Below, piece by piece: positions 8,690 to 18,029 of a stretch of DNA of 64,000 nucleotides; position 1 is the stretch's first letter, and each line of letters begins with the position of its first letter. The notes beneath the pieces were generated by a model. The model saw only the letters and a program-made list of their open reading frames with translations. It did not search any database and was not told where the DNA came from. Source of the stretch: CAVUFH01 sp963740835. Lineage in GTDB: Bacteria > Actinomycetota > Acidimicrobiia > IMCC26256 > PALSA-610. The translations under genes were made by a program, and so were the position numbers. The stretch spans positions 1 to 64,000 of the forward strand of contig CAVUFH010000007.1 of NCBI GenBank assembly GCA_963740835.1, given 5' to 3'.

Positions 8690-10030
8690 TTACTCCTCCG
8701 TCCGGATGAGCGCGACGACTTCGGCAGTGTGGGCCTCGCAGGCTTCCACGGTCTTTGCTTCGAGGTTCAATCGCAGCAACGGCTCCGTGTTGCTCGGCCG
8801 GAGGTTGAACCACCAGTCGTCGCACTCGACCGTCAGGCCGTCGAGCCGATCCTGTTCGCAGCGGAGGTACGCCTCCGCGACCTTCTCGATGATCGCCAAC
8901 GGATCTGTGACCCGGGAGTTGATCTCGCCGCTCTGCACGTACCGTTCGAACGGCTTGCGGAATTCCGACAGCGGCACGTTCGCGCGGGAGAGGAGCTCGA
9001 GCACGCACAGGGCCGCGATCGATCCCGAGTCCGCACGCCAGTTGTCACGGAAGTAGTAGTGCGCGGAGTGCTCGCCGCCGAAGACGGCGCCGGTCTCGGC
9101 CATCACCTGCTTGATGAACGAGTGACCGACGCGCGTGCGCACCGGCGTGCCACCGTTCTCGCGGATGATCTCGGGCACCGCGTGCGAACAGATCAGGTTG
9201 TGGACGATCGTCTCGCCCGGGTGCTTCTCGAGCATGAACTTGGCGACCATCGCGGTGGTGGTCGAACCGCTCACCGGCTGACCGAGATCGTCGACGAGGA
9301 AGACGCGGTCGGCGTCGCCGTCGAACGCGAGGCCGAGGTTCGCGCCGCCGTCGACCACGGCCCGCTGCAGGTCCTTGAGGTTCTCGACCTGGATCGGATC
9401 CGCGGGGTGGTTCGGGAACGTCCCGTCGAGCTCACCGAACAGCACGGTCAGGTCGAACGGGAGACCCTCGAACACCTTGGGCACGACGAGGCCGCCCATG
9501 CCGTTCGCGGTGTCCGCCACCACCTTCATCGGCCGGAGCCGGGACCGGTCGACGAACGAGCGCACGTGCTCGGCGAACTCGGCGAGGAGATCGAGTTCCT
9601 CGACCTTTCCGGGGACCTCGCCCCGCTGGGTGACCCCGGACTCGACCATCTCTTTGATCTGCACCAGGCCGGTCTGCTCACCGACCGGCGCCGCGAACGC
9701 ACGGCACAGCTTGATGCCGTTGTACTGGGCCGGGTTGTGGCTGGCCGTGAACATCGCCGCCGGGGCTTCGTACCGACCCGACGCGAAGTACACGAGATCG
9801 GTCGAGCACAGCCCGAGCTGGGCGACGTCGGCGCCCGCGAGGGTCGCCCCCTCGGTGAATGCCGCGACGAGACCGGGCGACGACTCGCGCATGTCGTGCC
9901 CAACGAGGATCCGGCCCGCACCCGTGAAGTGCGCGAACGCGTTGCCGATGCGGCGCGCGAGCGCCTCGTTCAGTTCGTCGGGATAGATCCCGCGAATGTC
10001 ATAAGCCTTGAAGATTGCGTCGAGCGACAC
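8690..10030 (-). CDS. manB: Phosphomannomutase/phosphoglucomutase
   Basis: 446-residue alpha-D-phosphohexomutase. Domain order is normal: N-terminal FKAYDIRGIYPDELNE, phosphoserine loop MFTASHNPAQYNGIKL (active Ser in TASHNP), metal loop AFDGDADRVFLVD, sugar loop FGGEHSAHYYFRD and the C-terminal phosphate loop LRPSNTEPLLRLNLEA. It converts mannose-6-P to mannose-1-P for GDP-mannose, which the nucleotidyltransferase at 26.5-27.6 kb probably consumes. It heads the Trm112 and isomerase genes and lies 45 bases beyond the GT-C gene on the same strand. Confidence 0.93.
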   Translation of the reverse strand: MSLDAIFKAYDIRGIYPDELNEALARRIGNAFAHFTGAGRILVGHDMRESSPGLVAAFTEGATLAGADVAQLGLCSTDLVYFASGRYEAPAAMFTASHNPAQYNGIKLCRAFAAPVGEQTGLVQIKEMVESGVTQRGEVPGKVEELDLLAEFAEHVRSFVDRSRLRPMKVVADTANGMGGLVVPKVFEGLPFDLTVLFGELDGTFPNHPADPIQVENLKDLQRAVVDGGANLGLAFDGDADRVFLVDDLGQPVSGSTTTAMVAKFMLEKHPGETIVHNLICSHAVPEIIRENGGTPVRTRVGHSFIKQVMAETGAVFGGEHSAHYYFRDNWRADSGSIAALCVLELLSRANVPLSEFRKPFERYVQSGEINSRVTDPLAIIEKVAEAYLRCEQDRLDGLTVECDDWWFNLRPSNTEPLLRLNLEAKTVEACEAHTAEVVALIRTEE

Positions 10031-10075
10031 GTCCCGGTGACTCCTGTCTCCCCCACGAGCGGGCCCGAGGCGCGG

Positions 10076-12862
10076 TCATGGTAGCGCCGGGGCCGGTTCG
10101 GACCATCGGGATGGTGGAGGCTGGTCCCCACCAGGGGATTCACCGGTGTCGGGCGACGACGGCGGGCCGTCGGTGCTCGGATCGGGTCGCCGAGAATCGG
10201 GCGGGAACGCGCAGTATCTGCGGGCGCCCTTCCACCGCACGAGCAGCACCACGCCGGCCAATCCCGCCAGCGTGAGGATGCGGCCGAGCCAGTCGACCGG
10301 CGTCAATCCGTAGGTGAGCGACACGTCGTGCTCATGCGGGATGACGACCATCAGGTTCGGTGCGAGTCGGTACGGACCGTCGGCGCCGTGCACCTGCCAG
10401 TTGGGGAAGTACGACTCCTTCACCACGACCGGCACACCGAGCTTGTCGACGTGGAAGGAGATCTTGTCGGGGCCTTCACGCGTCTGCGTGACCGTGACGG
10501 GGTCGAGGCGCTTGCGTGGCGCATCCGCGAGGTCGACCGCGTCGACACGCGCCCAGTCTTTGGGACCGGTCTGCGTCCACGGCACGTCGAGCAACTTGTC
10601 GTTCAGGTACCAACCCGCCGCGGAGCACTCCCACGCGCCGAGCTCGGGATCATGGGTACCGGGCGCCGGTGGTGGCTGCCCGAAGCACGAGGAAGTGGTG
10701 CCTGCGTGCGTCTTGGCGACGACCGGCTGGTACTGCAGGCCCTGCACGAGCGCGGCGCCGCCGACCTCGTAGACGCGCCACCCCTTCGGGTCGACACCGT
10801 CGTGGTCGGGGATCGTCGCGACGAGTCGGAGATCGGGGTTGGCGTCGGCCTTGGCCTGGGCCTCGGGCGTCCACGCCATGTAGTAGCGGACACCGAGCAT
10901 CTCGAGGTGCTTCACGCCGCGGTCGAAGTCGTCGAGCGTGCCGTACACGAGACCGCGCACGGGGTTCGACGGGTGCGCGGCGAGCTCGCTGACCGTGAGG
11001 AAGTGGAACGAGGTGGTCCCCGAGGACTCGAAGTAGAGACCTTCCATCGAACCGATGCGGCCCTTGGTCCAGTACGGCAGCAGCTCGAGCGCGAGCGAGG
11101 TGCCGTAGTTGTTGATCGGATCCGATCCGTCCGGCATCGACGACGGCTCCCACAGTGCTCGGCCCGGCGGGAGCGTGTCCATCGTCTTCCAGATGTCTTC
11201 GTACTCGGGCCACGCTGCCTTCTTCTCGTAGCCCGTGTAGTTCCAGCGCGCCCACGCGGCGATCGCGATCTTCGGGTTGTCGTTCCGCGCTTCCCAGGCG
11301 CGGTTGATCGACCAGATCCCGGTGACCACGACGAGCGCGGCGAGCGTGACCACCGAGATACGGCGGGCCCGCCGGTCGACCGACGCCCGCTGCAACGCAA
11401 CCGGCGCGACCCATCCCGGCGGATCGCGCTCCCAGTCCCGCTGCGCGACGACCTCCTCGGCTTCGGCGCGGTGGGGGCCGTCGCTGCCCGCCAGCTCGAT
11501 CCACACCTTGGCGCGCGCGTCGTGGAGGTCGCCGTCACGTATCCAGTGCACCGCCCACCGCACGCCGGCCGCGGCCCACCGCAGCAGCTCGGTTGCGCCC
11601 ATCGCCGCGAGGAACCCCCACGTCAACAGCCAGAACGGCAGGAACCGCGTGTTCCACACCGCGTGCTCGGGCCACTGCACGAAGGCAACCCCGAGCACGG
11701 CCGCGGCGACGAGCAGCACGAGCGTGGAGCGGCGCCGGTAGAAGGCGGCCGCGACGATCGCGATGCCCGCGAGCAACCAGATCCACCACGGCAGCCACAA
11801 CGGCTGCTTCACCGACCCGCCGGCCGCGGTCTTCACGGTTCCGAGACCGCGCACGACACCTTCGATCGCGTGCTCGAGCGGCGCCGGGAGCACCGCGCGC
11901 ACCCACCCCCACAACCGCCAGCCACCGCCGGGCACGAGCTTCTGGTAGCGCATGCTCTGCGTCATGTCGTTGCGCGCGATCAGCGGGAGTGACCACACCG
12001 CCGTCAACGCGACCGCGACCGCGCCGATCGGCAACGCCAGGCGCCACGTACGACCGGGTCGCCGAGTGACGAAGAGCAGGATCGCGAACAGGCCGAGCAC
12101 CATCGCGACGACGACATGCGACATTGCGGACGCGGCGATCAACACGGCCGGCAGCCATGGTCGCTTCCCCGTGTCGAGCGTCTTGCCGAGCGCGCCGAGT
12201 GCGAACAGGCCGAGCGCGAGCGCGAGCGTGAACGAGAATTCGCCGGCAAGCGTGCTCGCGATGTTGCCGCCGTAGATCTGCCAGTCGTTGCGCGTCTGCA
12301 CGAGCGTGCCGGTCGCCGCGATCGCGAACGCGGGTGGCGCAGGCCAGGGCGCGCGCAAGCCTCGTGCGAATGTGTACGCGCTCGCCGGGAGCAGCAACGG
12401 GCCCGACACCGTCACGAGCTTGAACGCGACGTTGTACGGGACGAACGGGATGTGATCGATCAGCGCGATCAACAGCGCCGGGAACGGGAAGTAGTAGTGC
12501 CCGACCGGGAACCCGGCGTACCAGTCCGGGGACCAGCCCGAGAGCCGCAACTTCGGGAACCAGTTGTGCTCGAGGTACCAGGGCCACCACACGTGGGCGC
12601 CCATGTCGCCGCCGTTGGTGGTCGTGTTGGCGAACAGATAGCCGAAGTGGAAGTCCCAGATCGGCCACAGCCGCATGCCCGGGTTCATGATCCGGAGCAC
12701 GACGAAAGCGCAACCCGCGATGATCAGGATCCCGACCGCGCGCTCCCACCGAGCGCGCGAGCGGTTGTCCGACCCGTCAGCCTGGGCAGGCGTTTCCACG
12801 CGCTCCACGGCCGACAAGCATGCCAGCCGCGGCGCGTTTCCCGACGCGAGGGGCTGAGCCAA
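10076..12862 (-). CDS. Large multi-spanning GT-C-like membrane glycosyltransferase
   Basis: Up to 928 residues. It starts with a cytosolic stretch, a first membrane helix (VGILIIAGCAFVVLRI), and then a long outer loop with NGGDMGAHVWWPWYLE, whose acidic residue resembles the catalytic Asp of GT-C enzymes. About ten more hydrophobic helices follow up to residue 560, then a soluble extracytoplasmic domain and a last C-terminal helix with a Pro-rich tail. The architecture suggests transfer of a sugar from a polyprenyl-phosphate donor outside the membrane; donor and acceptor are unknown. The start is unsure: TTG 12862 or a GTG about 50 bases downstream, neither with a good ribosome site. A tandem repeat lies directly upstream. 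Confidence 0.75.
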   Translation of the reverse strand: MAQPLASGNAPRLACLSAVERVETPAQADGSDNRSRARWERAVGILIIAGCAFVVLRIMNPGMRLWPIWDFHFGYLFANTTTNGGDMGAHVWWPWYLEHNWFPKLRLSGWSPDWYAGFPVGHYYFPFPALLIALIDHIPFVPYNVAFKLVTVSGPLLLPASAYTFARGLRAPWPAPPAFAIAATGTLVQTRNDWQIYGGNIASTLAGEFSFTLALALGLFALGALGKTLDTGKRPWLPAVLIAASAMSHVVVAMVLGLFAILLFVTRRPGRTWRLALPIGAVAVALTAVWSLPLIARNDMTQSMRYQKLVPGGGWRLWGWVRAVLPAPLEHAIEGVVRGLGTVKTAAGGSVKQPLWLPWWIWLLAGIAIVAAAFYRRRSTLVLLVAAAVLGVAFVQWPEHAVWNTRFLPFWLLTWGFLAAMGATELLRWAAAGVRWAVHWIRDGDLHDARAKVWIELAGSDGPHRAEAEEVVAQRDWERDPPGWVAPVALQRASVDRRARRISVVTLAALVVVTGIWSINRAWEARNDNPKIAIAAWARWNYTGYEKKAAWPEYEDIWKTMDTLPPGRALWEPSSMPDGSDPINNYGTSLALELLPYWTKGRIGSMEGLYFESSGTTSFHFLTVSELAAHPSNPVRGLVYGTLDDFDRGVKHLEMLGVRYYMAWTPEAQAKADANPDLRLVATIPDHDGVDPKGWRVYEVGGAALVQGLQYQPVVAKTHAGTTSSCFGQPPPAPGTHDPELGAWECSAAGWYLNDKLLDVPWTQTGPKDWARVDAVDLADAPRKRLDPVTVTQTREGPDKISFHVDKLGVPVVVKESYFPNWQVHGADGPYRLAPNLMVVIPHEHDVSLTYGLTPVDWLGRILTLAGLAGVVLLVRWKGARRYCAFPPDSRRPDPSTDGPPSSPDTGESPGGDQPPPSRWSEPAPALP

Positions 12863-12863
12863 T

Positions 12864-13005
12864 CTCAGCGGAGCGCGAAGGCTCAGCGGAGCGCGAAACG
12901 AAGGCTCAGCGGACCGCGAAACGAAGGCTCAGCGGACCGCGAAACAAGGCTCAGCGGACCGCGAAACGAAGGCTCAGCGGAGCGTCCGAACGGGGCTCAG
13001 CGGGA
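12864..13005. repeat. Tandem repeat, six copies of a ~23-bp unit plus a partial
   Basis: Units begin at 12864, 12882, 12905, 12928, 12950 and 12973, with a partial at 12996. Each opens with CTCAGCGGA, and the best-conserved copies continue CCGCGAAACGAAGG. Unit lengths are 18, 23, 23, 22, 23 and 23 bases. The array fills the space between the zinc-ribbon gene (its stop codon lies in the last partial unit) and the GT-C gene. No spacers of unique sequence are present, so it is not a CRISPR array. Confidence 0.85.
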
Positions 13006-13170
13006 CGTGCGCGCGAGCTCGAGAACCTCGTCGAGGCTCAGCACCGCGGCATCGTCGGACCACGTGTTCGCTTCGCACTTCGGGCAACCATGGAACACGA
13101 GGTCCCGACCGCCGATCCGCATCCGGATCGTGATTGCCGATGTCTGCGCACATCCTGTGCATACCGCCAT
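12997..13170 (-). CDS. 57-residue zinc-ribbon protein
   Basis: A small gene found by reading the minus strand: ATG 13170 with GGGAGG about nine bases upstream, stop TGA 12999-12997. The protein opens MAVCTGCAQT and has a second pair HGCPKCEANTW, so two CxxC knuckles separated by about 25 residues form a treble-clef or zinc-ribbon site. It ends with a short helix VLSLDEVLELARTSR. In streptomycetes and mycobacteria this part of the manB region carries a longer Cys-rich DUF3499 protein; I cannot show homology, but a similar role is possible. The stop codon lies inside the tandem repeat. Confidence 0.7.
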   Translation of the reverse strand: MAVCTGCAQTSAITIRMRIGGRDLVFHGCPKCEANTWSDDAAVLSLDEVLELARTSR

Positions 13171-13269
13171 GTCCCTAGCCTCCCGAAAGAAACTTGCCTC
13201 CCGAAACGAAGTGCGCCAGCTATGTCGGCGTTCGCGGAGCGGGACTGAAGCGATGCGGGCGCGACGGGA

Positions 13270-14004
13270 TCAGCCCGAGAGTGCAGCGACCACAGCGAGC
13301 AAATTGAACCCCACGTGCAACAGGATCGACTGCGACAAGCTGCCGCTTCGCACCGCGAGGATGCCCGAAACGACCCCGAGACCGATCAGCGCAGGCAGGG
13401 CGATGAGCGTCCCGAGCGGGCTCCCACCGACGAAGTGCACCGCCCCGAACACGGTCGCCTGCACGCCGATGGCCCAGCCGTCCGACATCAGCGGCCGCAA
13501 GGAGCGCAGCAGCAAGCCGCGGAAGAGCAGTTCCTCGAACAGCGGTGCGAGCACCAGCGCCCCGACCGCGATCACCGCGAGCTTGGCGCCCGAGGAGTCG
13601 TTCAGGTCGTCGACGATCGACTGGCTCTCGTGGATGAAGTGCCGCAGCGGCAGGATCAGGATCCCGAACCCGATCGCGCAAGCGGTGCCGAGGGCGATCG
13701 CCCACGCATCGCTGACCCGGACCGTCCAGCCGAGATCGCGGCGCAGCGACCCGGTGCCGCGGTGCCGGCAGTAGAGCCACGTCACGAATCCGTACGTCAG
13801 GTACTGCCCCGCGAACGCGAACCCGATCGTGACCGGTCCGATGTCGCCGACCTTGTCGCCGCTGATCGCGAACCCGAGCGCGTAGCCGACGCTGGCGCCG
13901 AGAAGGGTTCCCGCGAGGAACACGACCACCGCGTCCCACCACTTGAACCGGGGCGTCGTCGGCGCCGGAACGTTCGCAGCCGAGCCCGGTTCGGTCGGTT
14001 CCAT
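13270..14004 (-). CDS. CPBP-family intramembrane metalloprotease
   Basis: 244 residues with about seven hydrophobic helices. The ABI/CPBP motifs are present in order: EELLFRGLLLRSL (EExxxR), FGAVHF (FxxxH) and HVGFNLLAV (HxxxN/B). Family members are CAAX-type or bacteriocin-immunity proteases; the substrate here is unknown. A 25-residue Pro-rich cytosolic N-terminus precedes the first helix (WWDAVVVFLAGTLLGASVG). ATG 14004 faces the ftsH promoter region (14005-14175), in which I see no clear -35/-10 pair. The zinc-ribbon gene follows 100 bases downstream. Confidence 0.88.
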   Translation of the reverse strand: MEPTEPGSAANVPAPTTPRFKWWDAVVVFLAGTLLGASVGYALGFAISGDKVGDIGPVTIGFAFAGQYLTYGFVTWLYCRHRGTGSLRRDLGWTVRVSDAWAIALGTACAIGFGILILPLRHFIHESQSIVDDLNDSSGAKLAVIAVGALVLAPLFEELLFRGLLLRSLRPLMSDGWAIGVQATVFGAVHFVGGSPLGTLIALPALIGLGVVSGILAVRSGSLSQSILLHVGFNLLAVVAALSG

Positions 14005-14175
14005 CGGCGGGCAGGCTATCGGCGGATTTCGCCGCAGCTCCGGGCGCGGGCTGGCCCGGGCGCCTCCTCGGCTGTGTTTGCGCTGAGATCGCGCCAGTTG
14101 AGGCCGGTTCGACGGCAGCGCCGCCATACCATGTGGCGACTCGTCGGCATTGGGCCGTCCGTAATGGGAGCACGA

Positions 14176-16167
14176 ATGAGCCGTCCCGAAGACCAGTGGC
14201 GCCCGCCGGAGCCGCCCAACCGGCAGCCGCCCCGTCCGAACGGACAGCGCCCGTCTTCGCGCCCGCGGTGGATGCCGTGGATCATCGTCGCGGTGCTCGT
14301 GACACTCGTGCTCGTGTGGCAGGCCGCGCCTGGTGGCGGCGGCAGCCAGGCGAGCGTCGACTACTCCAAGTTCCTCAGCCTGGTGAAGGACGATCACGTC
14401 GACCAGATCAACTACGAGAGCTCGAGCGGCAAGATCACCGGACAGTTCAAGGGCGACTTCCAGGTCGACGGCCAGAGCAAGTTCACGACGCAGGGCCAGC
14501 CCGACGGGCTCCCCGACCAGGACGTCGCGACGCTCACCGAGCACAACGTCGGACGGAACTACAAGCCCGCGCCGTCGAACTGGTTGAGCTCGTTCCTCAT
14601 CTACCTCCTGCCATTTGTCCTGCTCGTCGGCTTCTTCATATGGATGAGCCGGCGCGCGCAGGGCCAGATGGGCGCGGTGATGAACATCGGGCGGTCGCGC
14701 GCCAAGGTCTACGCCACCGACAAACCGAAGACGACGTTCGCCGACGTCGCCGGTTACGGTCCGGTGAAAGAAGAGATCACCGAGGTCGTCGACTTCTTGA
14801 AGCTGCCCGGCAAGTTCAAGGAGATCGGCGCGCGCATCCCGAAAGGCGTGCTGCTCGTCGGTCCGCCCGGTACCGGTAAGACCCTCATCGCGCGCGCGGT
14901 CGCCGGTGAGGCGGGTGTGCCGTTCATCTCGATCACCGGTTCTGACTTCATGGAGATGTTCGTCGGCGTCGGTGCCGCACGCGTGCGCGATCTCTTCCAG
15001 ACCGCGAAGAAGCAGGCGCCTGCGATCATCTTCGTGGACGAGATCGACTCGATCGGCCGCAAGCGCGGCGCCGGGCTCGGCGGCGGCCACGACGAGCGCG
15101 AGCAGACGCTGAACCAGATGCTGTCCGAGATGGACGGCTTCGAGGCAACCGAGGGCATCGTGATGATGGCGGCGACAAACCGCCCCGACATCCTCGACCC
15201 CGCGCTCCTCCGTCCGGGCCGTTTCGACCGTCAGATTCTCGTGCCGCTCCCGACGCAGGGTGAACGCAAGGACATCCTGGCGGTGCACTTCCGCGACAAG
15301 AAGATCAGCGACGACGTCGACCTCGACGTGTTGTCCCGCGGGACGCCCGGTATGAGCGGTGCGGACCTCTCGAACCTCGTCAACGAGGCCGCGTTGTTCG
15401 CGGTGCGGCGCAACGCATCGGAGGTCCACAAAGAGGACTTCGAAGCGGCCCGCGACCGCGTGCTCATGGGACTCAAGCGCGAGTCGATGGCGCTCAGCGA
15501 GGAAGAGAAGGAAGTCGTCGCCTACCACGAAGGCGGCCACGCCGTGTGCGCCTACGTGCTCGAGCACGCGGACCCGCTGCACAAGGTGTCGATCCTGCCC
15601 ACCGGCATGGCCCTCGGTGTCACGCAGCAGCTCCCGCTCGAAGAGCGGCACATCTACAAGCGCGAGTACATCGCCGACTCGCTCGTCGTCCGCCTCGGCG
15701 GCCGCGTGGCCGAGGAGCTCGTGTTCGGCCACCAGTCCACCGGCGCGAACAACGACCTCGTCGGCAACACCGAGCTGGCCCGCAAGATGGTGCGCGAGTG
15801 GGGCATGTCCGACCGGATCGGTCCGATGGCGTGGGGTGCTGCCGGCGCCGTCTTCCTCGGCGACGACCTCATGCACTCTCGCGACTACTCGGACGAGACG
15901 GCGCGCGTCATCGACGAAGAGGTCGAGCGCATCCTCCGCGAGGAGGAAGACCGCTGCCGCAAGACGTTGACCGAGTTCCGTGCCGGGCTCGACGCGGTCG
16001 CGCAGGCGCTCCTCGAACGCGAGACGCTCGACGCCGAGGAAGTCGCGAACCTCGTCGACAACGCGATCGGCTACAAAGTCGGCGGCCCGCGCAAGATCAT
16101 CCACGCCGACGGCACCGAGGAGTTCGCGACCGACGCGATCGAGGACGGGCTCGAAGACCTCGGTTAG
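14176..16167 (+). CDS. ftsH: ATP-dependent zinc metalloprotease FtsH
   Basis: 663-residue membrane-anchored AAA+ protease. Order: Pro-rich cytosolic tail, helix 1 (PWIIVAVLVTLVLVWQ), periplasmic domain (residues ~55-135), helix 2 (SFLIYLLPFVLLVGFFIWM), Walker A GPPGTGKT, Walker B FVDEID, second region of homology ATNRPDILDPALLRPGRFDR, zinc site YHEGGHAV with a downstream Asp in GANNDLVG. HEGGH in place of HEAGH is normal for actinobacteria. Start ATG 14176 has GGGAG five bases upstream; the frame is open further 5' but that sequence is the shadow of the CPBP gene. The terminal TAG overlaps the TAA of the convergent thioredoxin-like gene. Confidence 0.96.
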   Translation: MSRPEDQWRPPEPPNRQPPRPNGQRPSSRPRWMPWIIVAVLVTLVLVWQAAPGGGGSQASVDYSKFLSLVKDDHVDQINYESSSGKITGQFKGDFQVDGQSKFTTQGQPDGLPDQDVATLTEHNVGRNYKPAPSNWLSSFLIYLLPFVLLVGFFIWMSRRAQGQMGAVMNIGRSRAKVYATDKPKTTFADVAGYGPVKEEITEVVDFLKLPGKFKEIGARIPKGVLLVGPPGTGKTLIARAVAGEAGVPFISITGSDFMEMFVGVGAARVRDLFQTAKKQAPAIIFVDEIDSIGRKRGAGLGGGHDEREQTLNQMLSEMDGFEATEGIVMMAATNRPDILDPALLRPGRFDRQILVPLPTQGERKDILAVHFRDKKISDDVDLDVLSRGTPGMSGADLSNLVNEAALFAVRRNASEVHKEDFEAARDRVLMGLKRESMALSEEEKEVVAYHEGGHAVCAYVLEHADPLHKVSILPTGMALGVTQQLPLEERHIYKREYIADSLVVRLGGRVAEELVFGHQSTGANNDLVGNTELARKMVREWGMSDRIGPMAWGAAGAVFLGDDLMHSRDYSDETARVIDEEVERILREEEDRCRKTLTEFRAGLDAVAQALLERETLDAEEVANLVDNAIGYKVGGPRKIIHADGTEEFATDAIEDGLEDLG

Positions 16168-16580
16168 CCGCGCAGTTCGGCCACCGCAGCCCAGAGGTCT
16201 GTGGCGCTGAACGAACCGGTGAACGACGCGCGCGTCACGCCGTGCTGATCGGCGATCACGGTCACCGGTGCGGCGTCGATCGCATAGCGCCGATGCAGCT
16301 CGGGCTGCTCCTGGTACTCGACCTCGACCACCGCCACGTCGCCGGAGGCGAGCGGCGTGAGCTTGTCGAAGAGGCCCTGGCACGACTCGCACGTGCGCGA
16401 CGACCACAGGACGACGAGCCAGGGCGCGTCGGGCCGCGGGAAGTCGTGGCGATCCAACTGCTTCGGGACCGTCACGCGGCTCTGGGCCGGTGCGGCGGGC
16501 GTGCGGCGACGGTCGAGGACCCACGCAACGATCGCCGCCCCGATGACGAGCACGATCGCGAGCACGACGCGCGCGGTCAT
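16164..16580 (-). CDS. Membrane-anchored thioredoxin-like protein
   Basis: 138 residues. A single N-terminal helix (VVLAIVLVIGAAIVAWVL) followed by RRR suggests an anchor. A thioredoxin core follows: WLVVLWSSRTCESCQGLFDKL with the redox pair CESC, then DVAVVEVEYQ and the cis-Pro strand AAPVTVIADQHG. The partner is unknown; it is the last gene of the GT-DUF5719 unit, with its ATG overlapping the preceding TGA (ATGA). The stop overlaps the ftsH stop on the other strand (TTAG). Confidence 0.83.
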   Translation of the reverse strand: MTARVVLAIVLVIGAAIVAWVLDRRRTPAAPAQSRVTVPKQLDRHDFPRPDAPWLVVLWSSRTCESCQGLFDKLTPLASGDVAVVEVEYQEQPELHRRYAIDAAPVTVIADQHGVTRASFTGSFSATDLWAAVAELRG

Positions 16581-18029
16581 CGCGTCTCCAGGATCGCTTC
16601 CGAGCGAGTGATGTCGCCCTTCGAGTACAGCGTGCGGTTCGCCACGACCGGGCCGGAGGCGCGTACGACGAGCGCGCCGTCGGTTGCGCCGAGCAGCCGG
16701 CCGATGTCATACGTCGCCTGCTGACCGGCGCCGATCCGGAAGTCGTGCATCGTCGCCGGTTCCTCTTCGCCCCCCGCGCGCTCGAGCAGCACGCTCGCGG
16801 TGACCGCGACCGCGCCGGGGTTGGCGATGGCGAGTACACCGCTGCGACTGGGCGCGACACCACCGAGCGCGAAGACCGCGCCCCGCTGCGGCCGCGGTGT
16901 TCCCATGAGCGTCGCGACGCCTTCGCCGACCGCGTTCTTGCCGTAGAACGCGAACTGTTCGGCGACGATCGGCTTGTCGACGCCGGAGGCGACCGTCGTC
17001 GTGTAGGAGACATTGGGTGGCACCGCGACACAGCCCTCGGCCGGCGGGTCGCCACAACCTCCGATCTGCACCCACACGACCGCGTCCCGCTTCACGGCCA
17101 CCGTGACGGGCGCGGCCGCCGCGCTCGACGATCACGTCGGCTTCGGTGTCGACCAGCCCCGGGTTCACGATCGCGACGACGGTGCGCGTGTCCGTGGTCG
17201 ATGCGCCGTACGCGAACGTCCACGACGGCGCGGGCTTCACTGCGCCGAGGCTCAGCGTAAGCCCGGTGAAGCCGGACTCGGTTCCGAACACCATCGACTG
17301 CGACGCGACGACGCGACCGACCGTCGCGTGTGCGGACACCGCGACCTGCGGTTTGCGCACCGCGTGCTCGTGGATCGGGACCAGCACACGCATGCGGCGC
17401 GGCACGTCGATCTTCTGCAGCACCTCGGGGACGGCCTCGTTCGTGCGCAGGGTGACCTCGACACGCGCGTCCGTCCCGAACGGATTGAAGAGCACCAGCC
17501 AATCCTCGACGGGACGCCCGGTCGTGCCGGCCTCGAAATTCCCGGTGGTACCGGCCGCGAAGTACCAATCAGCCGCCGCGATCGACGCGCACGGCCCGAC
17601 CGCGAACTGGTTCGTCGACTCGACGCCGTTCTCGACGACGACGTCACGCGAGAACGCCTCGACCACGACGCCGCCGGCCGGCCCGAGCGTGGCGCGCCCG
17701 AGGCGGATGTCGGAGTGCGGACCGACCGCGACGGTCTGCATGATCGGGGCGGAACTGTCGTCGGGATAGGCCGTAACCGTGGCGTCGGCCGGGCGCGGGC
17801 CGATGTTCGCGACCGTGATCGTCTGCGTGTCGAGGGGCACCGACGCCGGGACACCGGGACAGAACCAAGCACTCGAATTCGTCCCGGCCGGCGCGACCTG
17901 CGATGCGTTGGCCGCGTCGATGCGTTCCCGCGTCGGCGCCGGGCTCGTGTTGCCGATGAACATCGCGACGATCGCGGCCACGACGATGACGATCACGATC
18001 GGGAGCCGCCGCACGGTGCGCTCGCTCAT
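16577..18029 (-). CDS. DUF5719-family anchored protein, interrupted by a frame change
   Basis: About 484 residues if the frame is restored. It opens MSERTVRRLPIVIVIVVAAI, an uncleaved signal/anchor helix, followed by an extracytoplasmic region with repeated beta-rich units (ITVANIGPRPADATVTAYP, VVAIVNPGLVDTEADVIVE, VLAIANPGAVAVTASVLLE) typical of DUF5719. The 5' part is in frame from 18029 to about 17115; the 3' part is in another frame from about 17120 to 16577. The span is 1453 bases, one more than a multiple of three, with the shift near a GGCGGCCGCGCCC run. ATGA overlaps link it to both neighbours. A sequencing indel is the simplest explanation, otherwise the gene is broken. Confidence 0.75.

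Noticed and set aside
12864..13005. CRISPR array
   Set aside because: Units are contiguous with no unique spacers, and no cas gene is near.
15520..15545. HEGGH in place of HEAGH in FtsH as an unusual active site
   Set aside because: HEGGH is common in actinobacterial FtsH proteins.
13315..17055. Very long open frames antisense or out of frame across ftsH (over 1000 codons)
   Set aside because: High G+C makes stop codons rare in shadow frames; composition is Arg/Ala/Gly-rich and no domain is visible, while ftsH and the CPBP gene explain the region.
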